From positions 9,548,001 to 9,612,000 of the forward strand of contig NZ_CP127295.1 in the NCBI RefSeq assembly GCF_030285665.1: DNA of 64,000 bases, in the 5' to 3' direction. Each line of letters begins with the position of its first letter. Position 1 is the stretch's first letter. Made by a program: the position numbers and the translations under genes. The notes under the pieces were generated by a model, which saw only the letters and a program-made list of their open reading frames with translations, made no database searches and had not been told where the DNA came from. Of the stretch, positions 51,063-59,902 are shown one piece after another. This DNA comes from Amycolatopsis mongoliensis. GTDB taxonomy: Bacteria; Actinomycetota; Actinomycetes; Mycobacteriales; Pseudonocardiaceae.

Positions 51063-51908
51063 ATGTCCGAGACGCCGTCCCCGAGCCAGACGCCGGTGGG
51101 AGTCGATCCCGCCCGGCCGAGCATCGCGCGGATCTACGACGGGTTCCTCGGCGGCAACAACTACTACGAGGTCGACCGCGTGGTGATGGAGAAGATCCGC
51201 GCGGCGGTCCCGGAAGCGGTCGACATCGCCCGCGGCAACCGCGGCTTCCACAACCGCGCGCTGCGGATGCTGGCGAGCCAGACCAAGATCGGGCAGTACC
51301 TCGACTGCGGGTCCGGGCTGCCCACGGCGGAGAACACGCACCAGATCGTCCAGCGCATCGACAAGGACCACACCGTCGTCTACGTCGACAACGACCCCGT
51401 GGTCCTCGCGCACGGCCGGGCGCTGCTCGTCGAGAACGACTTCACGCACATGGTCGAGGCGGACATCTTCAAGCCGGAAGCCGTGCTCGGCAACGAGGAG
51501 GTGCGGCGCTACATCGACTTCTCGGAGCCGGTCGCCCTGCTGCACGTCGGCACGATGCACCACTTCGAGGGCGACGGCGCCGTCGAGGTCATGCGGGAGT
51601 ACATCGACGCGCTGGCCCCGGGTTCGTACGTGGTGCTGTCCCACTTCTTCGACCCCGAGGTGCCGGAACTGACCGCGATCGCCAAGCGCATCGAGAACAT
51701 CCTGACCCAGGGCCCGCTCGGCGCCGGCCGGTTCCGCGCGCGGGCGGAGATCGAAGCCATGCTGCCGGGCCTGGAGTTCCTCCAGCCGAACGCGACCTCC
51801 GCACCGGGGCTGGCGGTGTGCGACGAGTGGTGGCCGGACGGCCCCCGGCTCACCCCGCTGTCGGGCGCGGCCCGGTGCGTGGCCGGGATCGTCGGCGTCA
51901 AGCGCTGA
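51063..51908 (+). CDS. S-adenosylmethionine-dependent methyltransferase, DUF574 family
   Basis: A 281-residue protein with the hallmarks of the actinobacterial SAM methyltransferase family DUF574 (Methyltransf_19): PARPSIARIYDGFLGGNNYYEVDR near the N-terminus (quoted in part; residues about 16-39), YLDCGSGLPT as the SAM-binding motif I, VYVDNDPVVLAHG as motif II and GTMHHFEGDGA. Members are numerous in Streptomyces and relatives; substrates are largely unknown. The GTG and longer frames upstream are shadows. Single gene. Confidence 0.9.
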   Translation: MSETPSPSQTPVGVDPARPSIARIYDGFLGGNNYYEVDRVVMEKIRAAVPEAVDIARGNRGFHNRALRMLASQTKIGQYLDCGSGLPTAENTHQIVQRIDKDHTVVYVDNDPVVLAHGRALLVENDFTHMVEADIFKPEAVLGNEEVRRYIDFSEPVALLHVGTMHHFEGDGAVEVMREYIDALAPGSYVVLSHFFDPEVPELTAIAKRIENILTQGPLGAGRFRARAEIEAMLPGLEFLQPNATSAPGLAVCDEWWPDGPRLTPLSGAARCVAGIVGVKR

Positions 51909-51917
51909 CTCGATCCA

Positions 51918-54776
51918 CTACGGGCGCAGCCGCCACAGGTGGTCCGCGGTGCCGCTGTCGGCGAACTGCACCACCTGCGCACTGTCCGCCGTGGACATCC
52001 GGTCGACGCCGAGGACCTTGCCGGAGTTGCGGTTGAGGATCCGGAACCAGCCGCTGCCGTCGTCACGCAGGCGCCACAGGTGGTCCGCGGACCCGTTGTC
52101 GGCGAACTGCACGACGATCGCACTGTCCGCGGTGGACAGCTGATCGACGCCCAGCACCTTGCCCGAGTGGACGTTGCGGATCAGGAACCAGCCGTCGGCC
52201 GCTGCCTCGAACGTCCACAGGTGGTCGTCGGTGCCGTTGTCGGCGAACTGCACCACGCGCGCACTGTCCGCAGTGGACATCTGGTCCACGCCGAGCACCT
52301 TGCCCGAGTTGCGGTTCTCGACCCGCACCCGGCCGTCCGGCACCAGCCGCCACACGTGGTCCGCCGTGCCGCTGTCGGCGAACTGGACGACCTGCGCGCT
52401 GTCCGCGGTCGACATCCGGTCCACGCCGAGGACCTTGCCGGAGTTGCGGTTCTTCAGCCGCCACCAGCCGTCGCCGTTGTCCAGCAGCTGCCAGAGGTGG
52501 TCCGCGGTACCGTTGTCGGCGAACTGCACGACGATCGCACTGTCCGCGGTGGACATCTGGTCCACCCCGAGCACCTTGCCCGAGTGGTGGTTGCGGATCC
52601 GGTACCAGCCGTCTCCGTTCGCGACGAGGTGCCAGACGTGGTCGTCGGTGCCGTTGTCGGCGAACTGCACCACCCGGGCACTGTCCGCAGTGGACATCTG
52701 GTCGACACCGAGGACCTTGCCCGAATTGCGGTTCACGATCCGGAAGCCCGCTCCCCCGCCGCCCGGCGACCACGGGTGGCCGTCCGGGGCGGCCGTCGGG
52801 AACGACGTGACGCGCAGCCGCGCGGCCCCCATCGGGATCAGCGTGACCGTCTCGACCGGGGCCTCGCTGCGCGCCGGTGACGCCTGCAGCGGCGTCACGA
52901 CGTTCTGGTCGTCCGCGGTCCATTCGGCGATCTTCCGGGCGGGCGCGGTGATCTTGACCGGCGCGGTGTCCGGCGTGAACGGGTTGGCGGGCAGCGCCCC
53001 GCCGGCCGCGGTGAAGGTCAGCGCCGCGTCGGTCGTGAGGCCGTAGTTCCAGGGCGTCGTCGCGTGCACCGCGTACTCCGGGAACTGGGCGTTCCCGCCG
53101 ATCTGCTGGTAGTTCTCGCCGATCTTCAGCGAGTACGTCAGCGGACCGTGGTCGACCGACACCGAGTCGTGGTTCGCCGACCACGTCCGCGTCGTCGTGC
53201 GCTGCGGCAGGGTGAGCGTGACGACGTCGCCGTTCGCCCAGGTCCGGTCGACCTTCACGAACGACGGCCCGGCCGTCGCCGCGACCGCCGCCCCGGCCAC
53301 GACCAGGCGCGGCGCCGCGCACCACGAGGGAATCCGGAAGTACAGCGGGAAGGCGAGCCGCTTCGGGGTCCGGACGGTGAAGGTGACCTGCTCGGAGAAC
53401 GGGTAGGTGGTGTCCTCGGTGATGGTCACGGAGGTGCCGTCGCCGACCTTCGCCGTGACGCTGCTGGCGGAGTACATCGCGGCCGCGAGACCGTTGTCGG
53501 GCGTGGCCAGCCACAGTTCTTCGGTGAAGTACGGCCAGCCCATGCCGTAGTTGTGCGGGCAGCAGCGGTACTGGTCGACGCCCGGCAGGTAGGCCTGCAT
53601 CGCGAAGCCGTTCTGGAACTGGCCTTCGCTCTTGGGCACGTTGTCGAGGTCGACGCTGTTCGCGCTGGTGATGTAGTGGACGGCGCGCCCGGCCGGGTCG
53701 AGGGCGGCGGGCAGGGAGTTGAAGGCGAGGTCCTCGCAGCGGTCGGCCCAGACGGGGTCGCCGGTCAGCCGGGTGAGCAGCTGGTGGCTCGCCATGAATT
53801 CGACGATCCCGCAGGTCTCGAAGCCCTGCCGCGGGTCGCCGAAGCCGGGCCGCGCGTTCTCGTCCCCGGCGAAGCCGCCGCCGGGGAACTGGCCGTAGGT
53901 GGCCATGACCGTGTCGTAGTCCTGGTAGGTGGCCTGGGTCAGGCTCGCGTTGCCGGAGCGCAGCGCGTACTGGGCGGGCTCGCGGAAGCCCTGGGCGATG
54001 TTGACGTTGTGCAGGCTGGGCAGGGTGCCGACCCAGCTGGCGCCGTAGGTGTGGATCTTGTCGGCGAGGTCGAGCAGGAAGGTGTTGCCGGTGCGGTTGA
54101 AGAGCCAGAACACGCTGTCGAGGCCGTCGCCCCAGCGCACGGACACCCAGCTGGAGTCGAACGCGCTCTTGCCCTGGGCGTTCATGTAGCGGAGGAAGCG
54201 GGTGAGGAACGGGATGACGCGGGCGTCGCCGGTGTACTCCTGCCAGGAGCGCAGGGCCTGCAGCAGCGGGAGGTACGGCCAGAAGTCGGGGCCGTTGTTG
54301 AGCGCGGTGCGCAGGGCGGTGGGCCCGAAGAAGCCGTCGGGCTGCTGGGTGGCGAGGATGGCGTCGATCCACTTGGCGGCGGTGGCTTTCGCGGTGGCGT
54401 CCCCGGTGACGGCCGCGAGGTCGACGTAGCCGCGCAGCCAGTAGGGCACCTCCTCCCAGCCGGTGCGCTCGGGGTGGACCCAGCCGCTGGTGGCGAAGTC
54501 GAGGAAGTGCGAGGTCTCGGGGTAGTGCCCGCAGAGGCCGTCGAGCTGCAGTTTCAGCTGGCCGGCGAGCCAGCCCCGCGCGGTGACGGCCCCGGGTGGC
54601 AGCTTGAGGAAGGCGGCGGGCTTCAGCGGGGCGGCGTTCGGCGTGTAGAAGCCGCCCTTCGCGGGGGTGACCTTGCGGCAGCGGAGGACCGCGGCGGCCG
54701 CGTTCGGCGCGGTTGCCCCGGTCAGCAGGGTGGCGGCGACGGCTCCGGTGACGAACTGCCTGCGGCTCAGCGACAC
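51918..54776 (-). CDS. Tat-exported GH127-type glycosidase with ricin-B-type lectin tail
   Basis: A 952-residue secreted protein. SRRQFVTGAVAATLLTG is a Tat signal peptide. Residues about 45-640 match the GH127/DUF1680 beta-L-arabinofuranosidase fold. The (alpha/alpha)6 barrel includes YRCCPHNYGMGWPYF, and the Cys-Cys pair (about 402-403) holds the unusual Cys nucleophile known for GH127. Residues about 690-952 form six ricin-type lectin units of about 44 residues, each with NRNSGKVLGVDQMSTADSA and VVQFADNGT-type cores. The lectin would bind plant or fungal polysaccharide. Two LacI-type palindromes precede the gene. Expression is therefore likely sugar-induced (inference). Confidence 0.9.
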   Translation of the reverse strand: MSLSRRQFVTGAVAATLLTGATAPNAAAAVLRCRKVTPAKGGFYTPNAAPLKPAAFLKLPPGAVTARGWLAGQLKLQLDGLCGHYPETSHFLDFATSGWVHPERTGWEEVPYWLRGYVDLAAVTGDATAKATAAKWIDAILATQQPDGFFGPTALRTALNNGPDFWPYLPLLQALRSWQEYTGDARVIPFLTRFLRYMNAQGKSAFDSSWVSVRWGDGLDSVFWLFNRTGNTFLLDLADKIHTYGASWVGTLPSLHNVNIAQGFREPAQYALRSGNASLTQATYQDYDTVMATYGQFPGGGFAGDENARPGFGDPRQGFETCGIVEFMASHQLLTRLTGDPVWADRCEDLAFNSLPAALDPAGRAVHYITSANSVDLDNVPKSEGQFQNGFAMQAYLPGVDQYRCCPHNYGMGWPYFTEELWLATPDNGLAAAMYSASSVTAKVGDGTSVTITEDTTYPFSEQVTFTVRTPKRLAFPLYFRIPSWCAAPRLVVAGAAVAATAGPSFVKVDRTWANGDVVTLTLPQRTTTRTWSANHDSVSVDHGPLTYSLKIGENYQQIGGNAQFPEYAVHATTPWNYGLTTDAALTFTAAGGALPANPFTPDTAPVKITAPARKIAEWTADDQNVVTPLQASPARSEAPVETVTLIPMGAARLRVTSFPTAAPDGHPWSPGGGGAGFRIVNRNSGKVLGVDQMSTADSARVVQFADNGTDDHVWHLVANGDGWYRIRNHHSGKVLGVDQMSTADSAIVVQFADNGTADHLWQLLDNGDGWWRLKNRNSGKVLGVDRMSTADSAQVVQFADSGTADHVWRLVPDGRVRVENRNSGKVLGVDQMSTADSARVVQFADNGTDDHLWTFEAAADGWFLIRNVHSGKVLGVDQLSTADSAIVVQFADNGSADHLWRLRDDGSGWFRILNRNSGKVLGVDRMSTADSAQVVQFADSGTADHLWRLRP
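51940..52740 (-). repeat. Six tandem lectin-module repeats (DNA level)
   Basis: Six repeat units of about 130 nt encode the lectin tail. CTGTCCGC(G/A)GTGGACA and TTGTCGGCGAACTGCAC recur almost unchanged, and alternate units are most alike (NRNSGKV versus N/HHSGKV forms). Such high identity within one gene indicates recent duplication or gene conversion. Confidence 0.8.
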
Positions 54777-54795
54777 GGGACGGCCTCCGCTCGTC

Positions 54796-54842
54796 TTTAC
54801 AACGTTGTAAAAGACGTTCTACCCGGTAGATACAACGTTGTA
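54796..54842. promoter_or_regulatory. Two LacI-type palindromic operators
   Basis: TTTACAACGTTGTAAA (54796-54811) is a perfect 16-bp palindrome, and TACAACGTTGTA (54831-54842) repeats its core 33 bp centre-to-centre away, three helical turns. Between them is TCTACCCGGTAGA, another near palindrome. They precede the glycosidase gene; no LacI-family gene is in this window. Confidence 0.75.
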
Positions 54843-54917
54843 AATCCGCCGTTCGTCGGAGAGGCGAAGCCGGGCCGGCTCGCGGGGCGGGGGCGGGCCC
54901 GCTTCGCGAGTGGGCGG

Positions 54918-55088
54918 CTACGGCACGTGCGACGAGACAGGGTCGGCCGCCGCCGGCCCGGGTCCGGCAGCGGACCCTGCTGCCGGATTGCCCGGTTCCG
55001 CCTCGGCACCGTCCTCGGTGGACGCCTTGTCGCGCACCCGCTTCAGCTTCACCTCGAACCGGCCCTGCAGGCCCGTGCGCGCGATCAC
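54918..55088 (-). CDS. Short ORF or gene remnant
   Basis: A 56-residue frame (GTG start) reads VIARTGLQGRFEVKLKRVRDK followed by an acidic, Ala/Gly/Pro-rich tail ending at a TAG. The first 20 residues have the look of a real protein end, and an in-frame stop lies just upstream, so it may be the C-terminal relic of a lost gene or a small gene. No match recognised. It is convergent with nothing and sits between the glycosidase promoter and the ABC permease 3' end. Confidence 0.3.
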   Translation of the reverse strand: MIARTGLQGRFEVKLKRVRDKASTEDGAEAEPGNPAAGSAAGPGPAAADPVSSHVP

Positions 55089-55119
55089 CGCACCGGCCGG
55101 GCTCGGTCAGGCGATTCAG

Positions 55120-56091
55120 TCAGGCGATCGTGCGCAGCCGGCGGAGGGCGAAGTACACCAGTGCCGCCGTCAGCACCGCGAAGATCCCCGTCTCGATGCC
55201 CTGGAACGTCCAGAACCGGCCGCCCGGCTGGTACTGCAGCCAGTTGTACGCACCGGGACCGGCCGCGCTCTGCCCGCAGCCGCCGGGGCCGCACGGGCCG
55301 ATCTCGGAGTTCGGCAGCACCATGTCCCCGGCCGCGTTGCGGACACCCTGGGAAAGCACCCAGTCGCCCGACGCCGTGTTCGGTGTCTGGTTGCCGTCCG
55401 GGAAGAACGTCAGCGTCTGCGCGGGCAGGTAGCGCGGCCGGGCCAGGACCTCGATCGCGATACGGACCGCCGCGAAGCCGACCAGCGCGATTCCCATGGC
55501 GGGCAGCACCTTGCGCCAGTACGTCCCCGCGAAGACACCCAGTGCCAACGCGAACAGCGTGTACGCGATCGGGACGACGCCCTGGACGTCGAACGAGAAG
55601 TACCCCAGCCGCCCGGTGCTCGCGGTGACCAGCGGCTCGAACCACCACGAGACGCCCAGCGCGTACGCGACCGCCAGCACCACAGTGATCCCGCCGACCA
55701 GGCCGAACTTCACCAGCGCCCAGTGGAGGCGGCTGACGCCCTGCGTCCACACGAGACGGTGGGTGCCCTGCTCGACCTCGCGGGCGACCAGCGGCGCGCC
55801 GAAGAATACCCCGACCAGCACCGGCAGGACCACGAACAGCACGGCGACGAACACCATCCCGCCGAACTGCTGCTCGAACTGGTGGCCGAGGCCGGCGCAA
55901 CGGGACACCTCCTCGGTCTGCGTGATCATCGACGCGCTGCCGAGCGCGGCCCGGCAGGCGGGCAGGCCGAGGCTGTCGTACTTCGTGTGCATCGCCAGGC
56001 CCGTCGGCACCATGATCGCGGCGAGCGCGACCAGGGCACCGAGGGTGAACAGCGCCTGCTTGCGGTGCTGGCGCCAGGTCAGCCAGATCAT
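55120..56091 (-). CDS. ABC-2-type transporter permease
   Basis: A 323-residue membrane protein starting at ATG 56091 (MIWLTWRQHRKQ), which overlaps the ATPase stop as ATGA. About six hydrophobic helices are visible, with two longer outside loops; the second, near residues 215-260, is Cys/Gly/Pro-rich (GPCGPGGCGQS). The TWRQHRKQ start is typical of actinobacterial ABC-2 permeases that partner YtrA-regulated ATPases. The substrate is unknown, often a peptide or drug. Confidence 0.85.
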   Translation of the reverse strand: MIWLTWRQHRKQALFTLGALVALAAIMVPTGLAMHTKYDSLGLPACRAALGSASMITQTEEVSRCAGLGHQFEQQFGGMVFVAVLFVVLPVLVGVFFGAPLVAREVEQGTHRLVWTQGVSRLHWALVKFGLVGGITVVLAVAYALGVSWWFEPLVTASTGRLGYFSFDVQGVVPIAYTLFALALGVFAGTYWRKVLPAMGIALVGFAAVRIAIEVLARPRYLPAQTLTFFPDGNQTPNTASGDWVLSQGVRNAAGDMVLPNSEIGPCGPGGCGQSAAGPGAYNWLQYQPGGRFWTFQGIETGIFAVLTAALVYFALRRLRTIA

Positions 56092-56975
56092 GCCGGCACC
56101 CCCCACGAGGTCGCGGCGACAGGAGTCTCCGTGGCTTCGGCCAGGTGGGCCAGCACCAGGTCCTCCAGGGTCACTTCGTGCTCCGTCCACAAAGGATCGA
56201 TCGGCCCGTCGCCGCGGCGGACGAGCAGGGTCGACTGACGCTCGGTGTGGCTCGCGCGGACGACCTTGGCCACGCCGGCGATGGACTCGCTGCCGGCCCG
56301 CGGGCCGACCAGCGTGCGGTGCGTCTCGAGCAGCTCGTCGACCGCCCCGGCCAGCTGGACGCGGGACTGCTGCAGGACGATCAGGTGGTCGCAGCTGCGT
56401 TCGAGGTCGGCGAGCAGGTGCGAGGACAGCAGGACGGTCGTCTCGCTTTCGGCCACCGCGCCCATCAGCGCCTGCATGAACTCGCGGCGTGCCAACGGGT
56501 CCAGGCTCGCGATGGGCTCGTCGAGCAGCAGCAGCCGCGGGCGCTTGGCCAGGGCCAGCGCCAGCGCGACCTGCGCCCGCTGACCACCCGACAGCTTCCC
56601 CACCGGCTGGTCCGGCGGGATGCCGAGCCTGGCCAGCCGTTCGCGGGCCAGCGCGGCGTCCCAGCGGCGGCGGTTCAGCTTGCCGCCCATGGTGACCAGT
56701 TCCGCCGCAGTGAAGTCCCGGTACAGCGGGGTGTCCTGCGCGACGAACCCGACGTCGGGGAGCACCGACCGCGGGTCGCGGCCGAAGACGCGCACCTCCC
56801 CCGCGTCCGGCCGCAGCAGCCCGACGGCCAGGTGCAGCAACGTCGTCTTGCCCGCGCCGTTCGGGCCCACCAGCGCGGCGATCCGCCCGGCGGGCACCTC
56901 CAGCTCGCAGTCCTGCAACGCCCAGGTGCGCCCGTAGCGCTTGCCCAGCGCACGGGCCTGCACGGCCAGCTCCAT
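56088..56975 (-). CDS. ABC transporter ATP-binding protein
   Basis: A 295-residue ATPase with GPNGAGKTTLL (Walker A, about residue 37), LSGGQRAQVALALALAKRP (signature), LLLLDEP (Walker B) and the switch His in LLSSHLL. It is in an operon: a GntR gene 12 nt upstream and the permease overlapping downstream. YtrA-type regulators with such ABC pairs respond to cell-envelope stress in Gram-positives. GGAG precedes the ATG. Confidence 0.92.
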   Translation of the reverse strand: MELAVQARALGKRYGRTWALQDCELEVPAGRIAALVGPNGAGKTTLLHLAVGLLRPDAGEVRVFGRDPRSVLPDVGFVAQDTPLYRDFTAAELVTMGGKLNRRRWDAALARERLARLGIPPDQPVGKLSGGQRAQVALALALAKRPRLLLLDEPIASLDPLARREFMQALMGAVAESETTVLLSSHLLADLERSCDHLIVLQQSRVQLAGAVDELLETHRTLVGPRAGSESIAGVAKVVRASHTERQSTLLVRRGDGPIDPLWTEHEVTLEDLVLAHLAEATETPVAATSWGVPA

Positions 56976-56987
56976 CTCCGGAACTCC

Positions 56988-57383
56988 CTACGCAAGGTTG
57001 CGGGGCACCGCGGTGCCCCGCAACGTGGTCTCGATCAGGGCGGCGATGTCGTCGGCCGACATCCCCGCGGCTTCGGCGCGCTCAAGCCAGGCCACCAGCT
57101 CGTCGCGCAGCTGCCCCTGGCTGCCCAGCGACGGGCCGGCCAGGCTGCCGGTGACGAACGTGCCCACCCCCGGCCGGCCTTCGGCGAGCCCCTCCAGGAC
57201 CAGCTCGCGGTAGGCCTTGAGCACGGTGTTCGGGTTGATCGCCAGCGCCTGGGCCACATCCCGCACCTTCGGCAGCTGGTCGCCGGGGCGCAGCAGGCCG
57301 ACCCGCAGCGCCTGCTTCACCTGGACGACGAGCTGCATGTACGTGGCGACCCGCGAGCGGCCGTCCAGCACGAACTCGATCAC
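56988..57383 (-). CDS. YtrA-type GntR regulator
   Basis: A 131-residue protein starting with GTG after AGGAAGGTG. The N-terminal GntR winged helix is VKQALRVGLLRPGDQLPKVRDVAQALAINPNTVLKAYRELVLEGLAEGRPGVGTFV (quoted in part; residues about 23-77). There is only a short C-terminal dimerisation helix, as in YtrA. It is first in the ABC operon and very likely represses it through the TTGTCTTA-N6-TAAGACAA site 15 nt upstream. Confidence 0.9.
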   Translation of the reverse strand: MIEFVLDGRSRVATYMQLVVQVKQALRVGLLRPGDQLPKVRDVAQALAINPNTVLKAYRELVLEGLAEGRPGVGTFVTGSLAGPSLGSQGQLRDELVAWLERAEAAGMSADDIAALIETTLRGTAVPRNLA

Positions 57384-57397
57384 CGGACACCTTCCTA

Positions 57398-57419
57398 TTG
57401 TCTTACGACATTAAGACAA
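57398..57419. promoter_or_regulatory. GntR (YtrA-type) operator
   Basis: TTGTCTTA and TAAGACAA are perfect 8-bp arms around CGACAT, directly upstream of the GntR gene start. A near-identical palindrome lies in front of the gene at 59988. Confidence 0.75.
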
Positions 57420-57502
57420 CACCCGGGAACGCGCCGCTGTCAAGAAGCGCCTGCCGGGCATAGGGTCTCGATCGGGACGCACACCGGCACCGGGAGGCAG
57501 GC

Positions 57503-58276
57503 ATGTCGTTGTTGGACGGGCTGAGCAAGGCACTCGGCGACGGGTCGATCGAGATCGTCGACCTCACCGCTCCCCTGAGCGAGAGCACGCCGATCCTGCA
57601 GCTGCCGGAGCCCTTCGCCAACACCATCCCGTTCCGGCTGGAGGAGATCAGCCGCTACGACGAGCGCGGCCCGCGGTGGTACTGGAACGACATCCACACC
57701 GGCGAGCACACCGGCACCCACCTCGACGCACCCGTCCACTGGGTGTCCGGGAAGGATGGTCACGACGTCTCGCAGGTGCCGCTGAAGACCCTGGTCGCCC
57801 CCGCGGTGGTGCTGGACTTCTCGGCAAGGGCGGCCGAGGACCCGGACTTCCTCCTGTCGGTCGACGACGTCCGCGCCTGGACGGCCGAGCACGGCCCGCT
57901 GCCCGACGGCGGCTGGCTGCTCTACCGCACCGGCTGGGACACGCGCAGCGCCGACCAGGCGGAGTTCCTCAACGCCGACGAGTCGGGCTCGCACTCCCCC
58001 GGCGTCTCGCCCGAGTGCGCGCGGTGGCTCGCCGAGGAAACCCCGATCACCGGGCTCGGCGTCGAAACCGTCGGCACCGACGCCGGCCAGGCACCCGGCC
58101 TCGAACCGATGTTCCCGTGCCACGAACTCCTGCTGGGCGCCGGGAAACACGGCCTGACGCAGCTGCGGAACCTCGCCACGCTGCCGCCGACCGGGACACT
58201 GCTGGTGGTCTCGCCGCTGCCGATCGTCGGCGGGTCCGGCAGCCCGGCCCGCGTACTGGCGCTGGTGGAGCGGTGA
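57503..58276 (+). CDS. Cyclase-family (kynurenine formamidase-like) metal hydrolase
   Basis: A 257-residue protein with HTGTHLDAPVHW (about residues 70-81), the conserved metal-binding HxGTHxDxPxH motif of the cyclase/kynurenine formamidase/isatin hydrolase family. GLGVETVGTD supplies the second conserved segment. Family members open rings or hydrolyse arylamides with a divalent metal. The stop overlaps the start of the following ThDP enzyme as GTGA, so both act together, perhaps in aromatic or N-heterocycle degradation (inference). Confidence 0.88.
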   Translation: MSLLDGLSKALGDGSIEIVDLTAPLSESTPILQLPEPFANTIPFRLEEISRYDERGPRWYWNDIHTGEHTGTHLDAPVHWVSGKDGHDVSQVPLKTLVAPAVVLDFSARAAEDPDFLLSVDDVRAWTAEHGPLPDGGWLLYRTGWDTRSADQAEFLNADESGSHSPGVSPECARWLAEETPITGLGVETVGTDAGQAPGLEPMFPCHELLLGAGKHGLTQLRNLATLPPTGTLLVVSPLPIVGGSGSPARVLALVER

Positions 58277-59895
58277 ACGTCGCCGGACTCGTCGGCCGGA
58301 CGCTGGCGGGCCTGGGCGCCGGGACGGCGTTCGGGGTGGTCGGCAGCGGCAACTTCGAGGTGACGAACGCGCTGCGCGCGGGCGGCGTCCGGTTCGTCGC
58401 CGCCCGCCACGAGGGCGGCGCGGCGAGCATGGCCGACGCCTACGCGCGGATGAGCGGCAAGGTGTCGGTGCTGTCGCTGCACCAGGGCTGCGGGCTGACC
58501 AACGCCGTCACCGGGATCACCGAGGCCGCCAAGAGCCGGACGCCGATGCTCGTGCTCGCCGCCGACTCGGCCGGCGCGTCGGTGCTGTCGAACTTCCGCA
58601 TCGACCAGGACGGGCTGGCTACCGCGGTCGGCGCGGTGCCGGAGCGCGTGCACTCGGCCGCGAGCGCGGTCGCCGACACCGTGCGGGCCTTCCGGACCGC
58701 GCGGCAGCAGCGCCGCACGGTCGTGCTGAACCTGCCGCTCGACGTCCAGGCCCAGCCCGCGCCCGAGCCGCCGGACGCGCTGCCGGCGATCCCGGGACCG
58801 GCTCCCCTGCGGCCGGACGCGGCCGCGGTGGCCGAGCTGGCGGACCTCCTCGCGGCCGCCGAGCGGCCGGTGTTCGTCGCCGGCCGCGGCGCGCGAGGCA
58901 GCCGGGAACCGGTGCGGGACCTGGCTTCGCGCTGTGGTGCGCTGCTGGCGACGTCGGCCGTCGCGCACGGGCTCTTCCACGGCGACCCGTTCGCCCTCGG
59001 CATTTCGGGCGGGTTCGCGTCCCCGGCGGCCGCCGAGCTGATCGTCGGGGCCGATCTCGTAGTCGGCTGGGGCTGCGCGCTGAACATGTGGACCACCCGG
59101 CACGGGAAGCTGCTCAGCCCGCACGCGAAACTCGTCCAGGTCGACGTCGAGCAGAGCGCGCTGGGCGCGCACCGGCCGGTCGACCTCGGGGTCGTCGGCG
59201 ACGTCGCGCGCACCGCCACCGACGTCCTGGCCGTGGCGAAGGAGCAGCAGGGCTATCGCACCGGTGAGGTGGCCGCCCGGATCGCGGCGGGCCGCTGGAA
59301 CGACGTCGACCACGACGACCTCTCCCGGGGCGGCCGGATCGACCCGCGGACGCTGAGCAAGCTCCTGGACGAGCTGCTGCCCGCGGAGCGGATCGTCTCG
59401 ATCGACTCCGGCAACTTCATGGGCTACCCGAGCGCTTACCTCTCGGTGCCCGACGAGCAGGGGTTCTGCTTCACGCAGGCGTTCCAGAGCATCGGGCTGG
59501 GCCTGGGCACGGCGATCGGCGCCGCGCTCGCCCGTCCGGACCGGCTGCCGGTGCTGGGCACCGGCGACGGCGGGTTCCACATGGCACTGTCCGAACTGGA
59601 CACCGCGGTCCGGCTCGGCCTGCCGCTGGTGGTGGTCGTCTACAACGACGCCGCGTACGGCGCGGAGATCCACCACTTCGGCGACGCCGACATGACCACG
59701 GTCCGGTTCCCCGACTCCGACCTCGCCGCGATCGGCCGCGGCTTCGGCGCCGACGGCGTGACGGTGCGATCCGCCGAAGACCTCTTCGCGGTGCGCGACT
59801 GGCTCGCCGGACCGCGCAGCGGACCGCTGGTCATCGACGCGAAGATCGCCGACGACGGCGGGTCGTGGTGGCTCGCGGAGGCGTTCCGGCACTGA
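58273..59895 (+). CDS. Thiamine-diphosphate-dependent enzyme (acetolactate synthase/decarboxylase type)
   Basis: A 540-residue protein starting with GTG at 58273, overlapping the cyclase gene. The conserved catalytic Glu is in RHEGGAASMADAYARMSG, and the ThDP motif is GTGDGGFHMALSELDTAV ... YNDAAYG. It belongs to the decarboxylase/carboligase superfamily, but the catalytic residues of benzoylformate decarboxylase (Ser-26 and His-70 equivalents) are replaced (GSGNFEV; LHQGCG). Substrate unknown; co-translation with the cyclase-type hydrolase is the main clue. Confidence 0.88.
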   Translation: MNVAGLVGRTLAGLGAGTAFGVVGSGNFEVTNALRAGGVRFVAARHEGGAASMADAYARMSGKVSVLSLHQGCGLTNAVTGITEAAKSRTPMLVLAADSAGASVLSNFRIDQDGLATAVGAVPERVHSAASAVADTVRAFRTARQQRRTVVLNLPLDVQAQPAPEPPDALPAIPGPAPLRPDAAAVAELADLLAAAERPVFVAGRGARGSREPVRDLASRCGALLATSAVAHGLFHGDPFALGISGGFASPAAAELIVGADLVVGWGCALNMWTTRHGKLLSPHAKLVQVDVEQSALGAHRPVDLGVVGDVARTATDVLAVAKEQQGYRTGEVAARIAAGRWNDVDHDDLSRGGRIDPRTLSKLLDELLPAERIVSIDSGNFMGYPSAYLSVPDEQGFCFTQAFQSIGLGLGTAIGAALARPDRLPVLGTGDGGFHMALSELDTAVRLGLPLVVVVYNDAAYGAEIHHFGDADMTTVRFPDSDLAAIGRGFGADGVTVRSAEDLFAVRDWLAGPRSGPLVIDAKIADDGGSWWLAEAFRH

Positions 59896-59902
59896 CCCGG
59901 CC

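Noticed and set aside
57922..59892. Minus-strand open frame over the cyclase/ThDP operon
   Set aside because: The plus strand has strong ThDP and cyclase motifs and overlapping starts; the minus frame has none.
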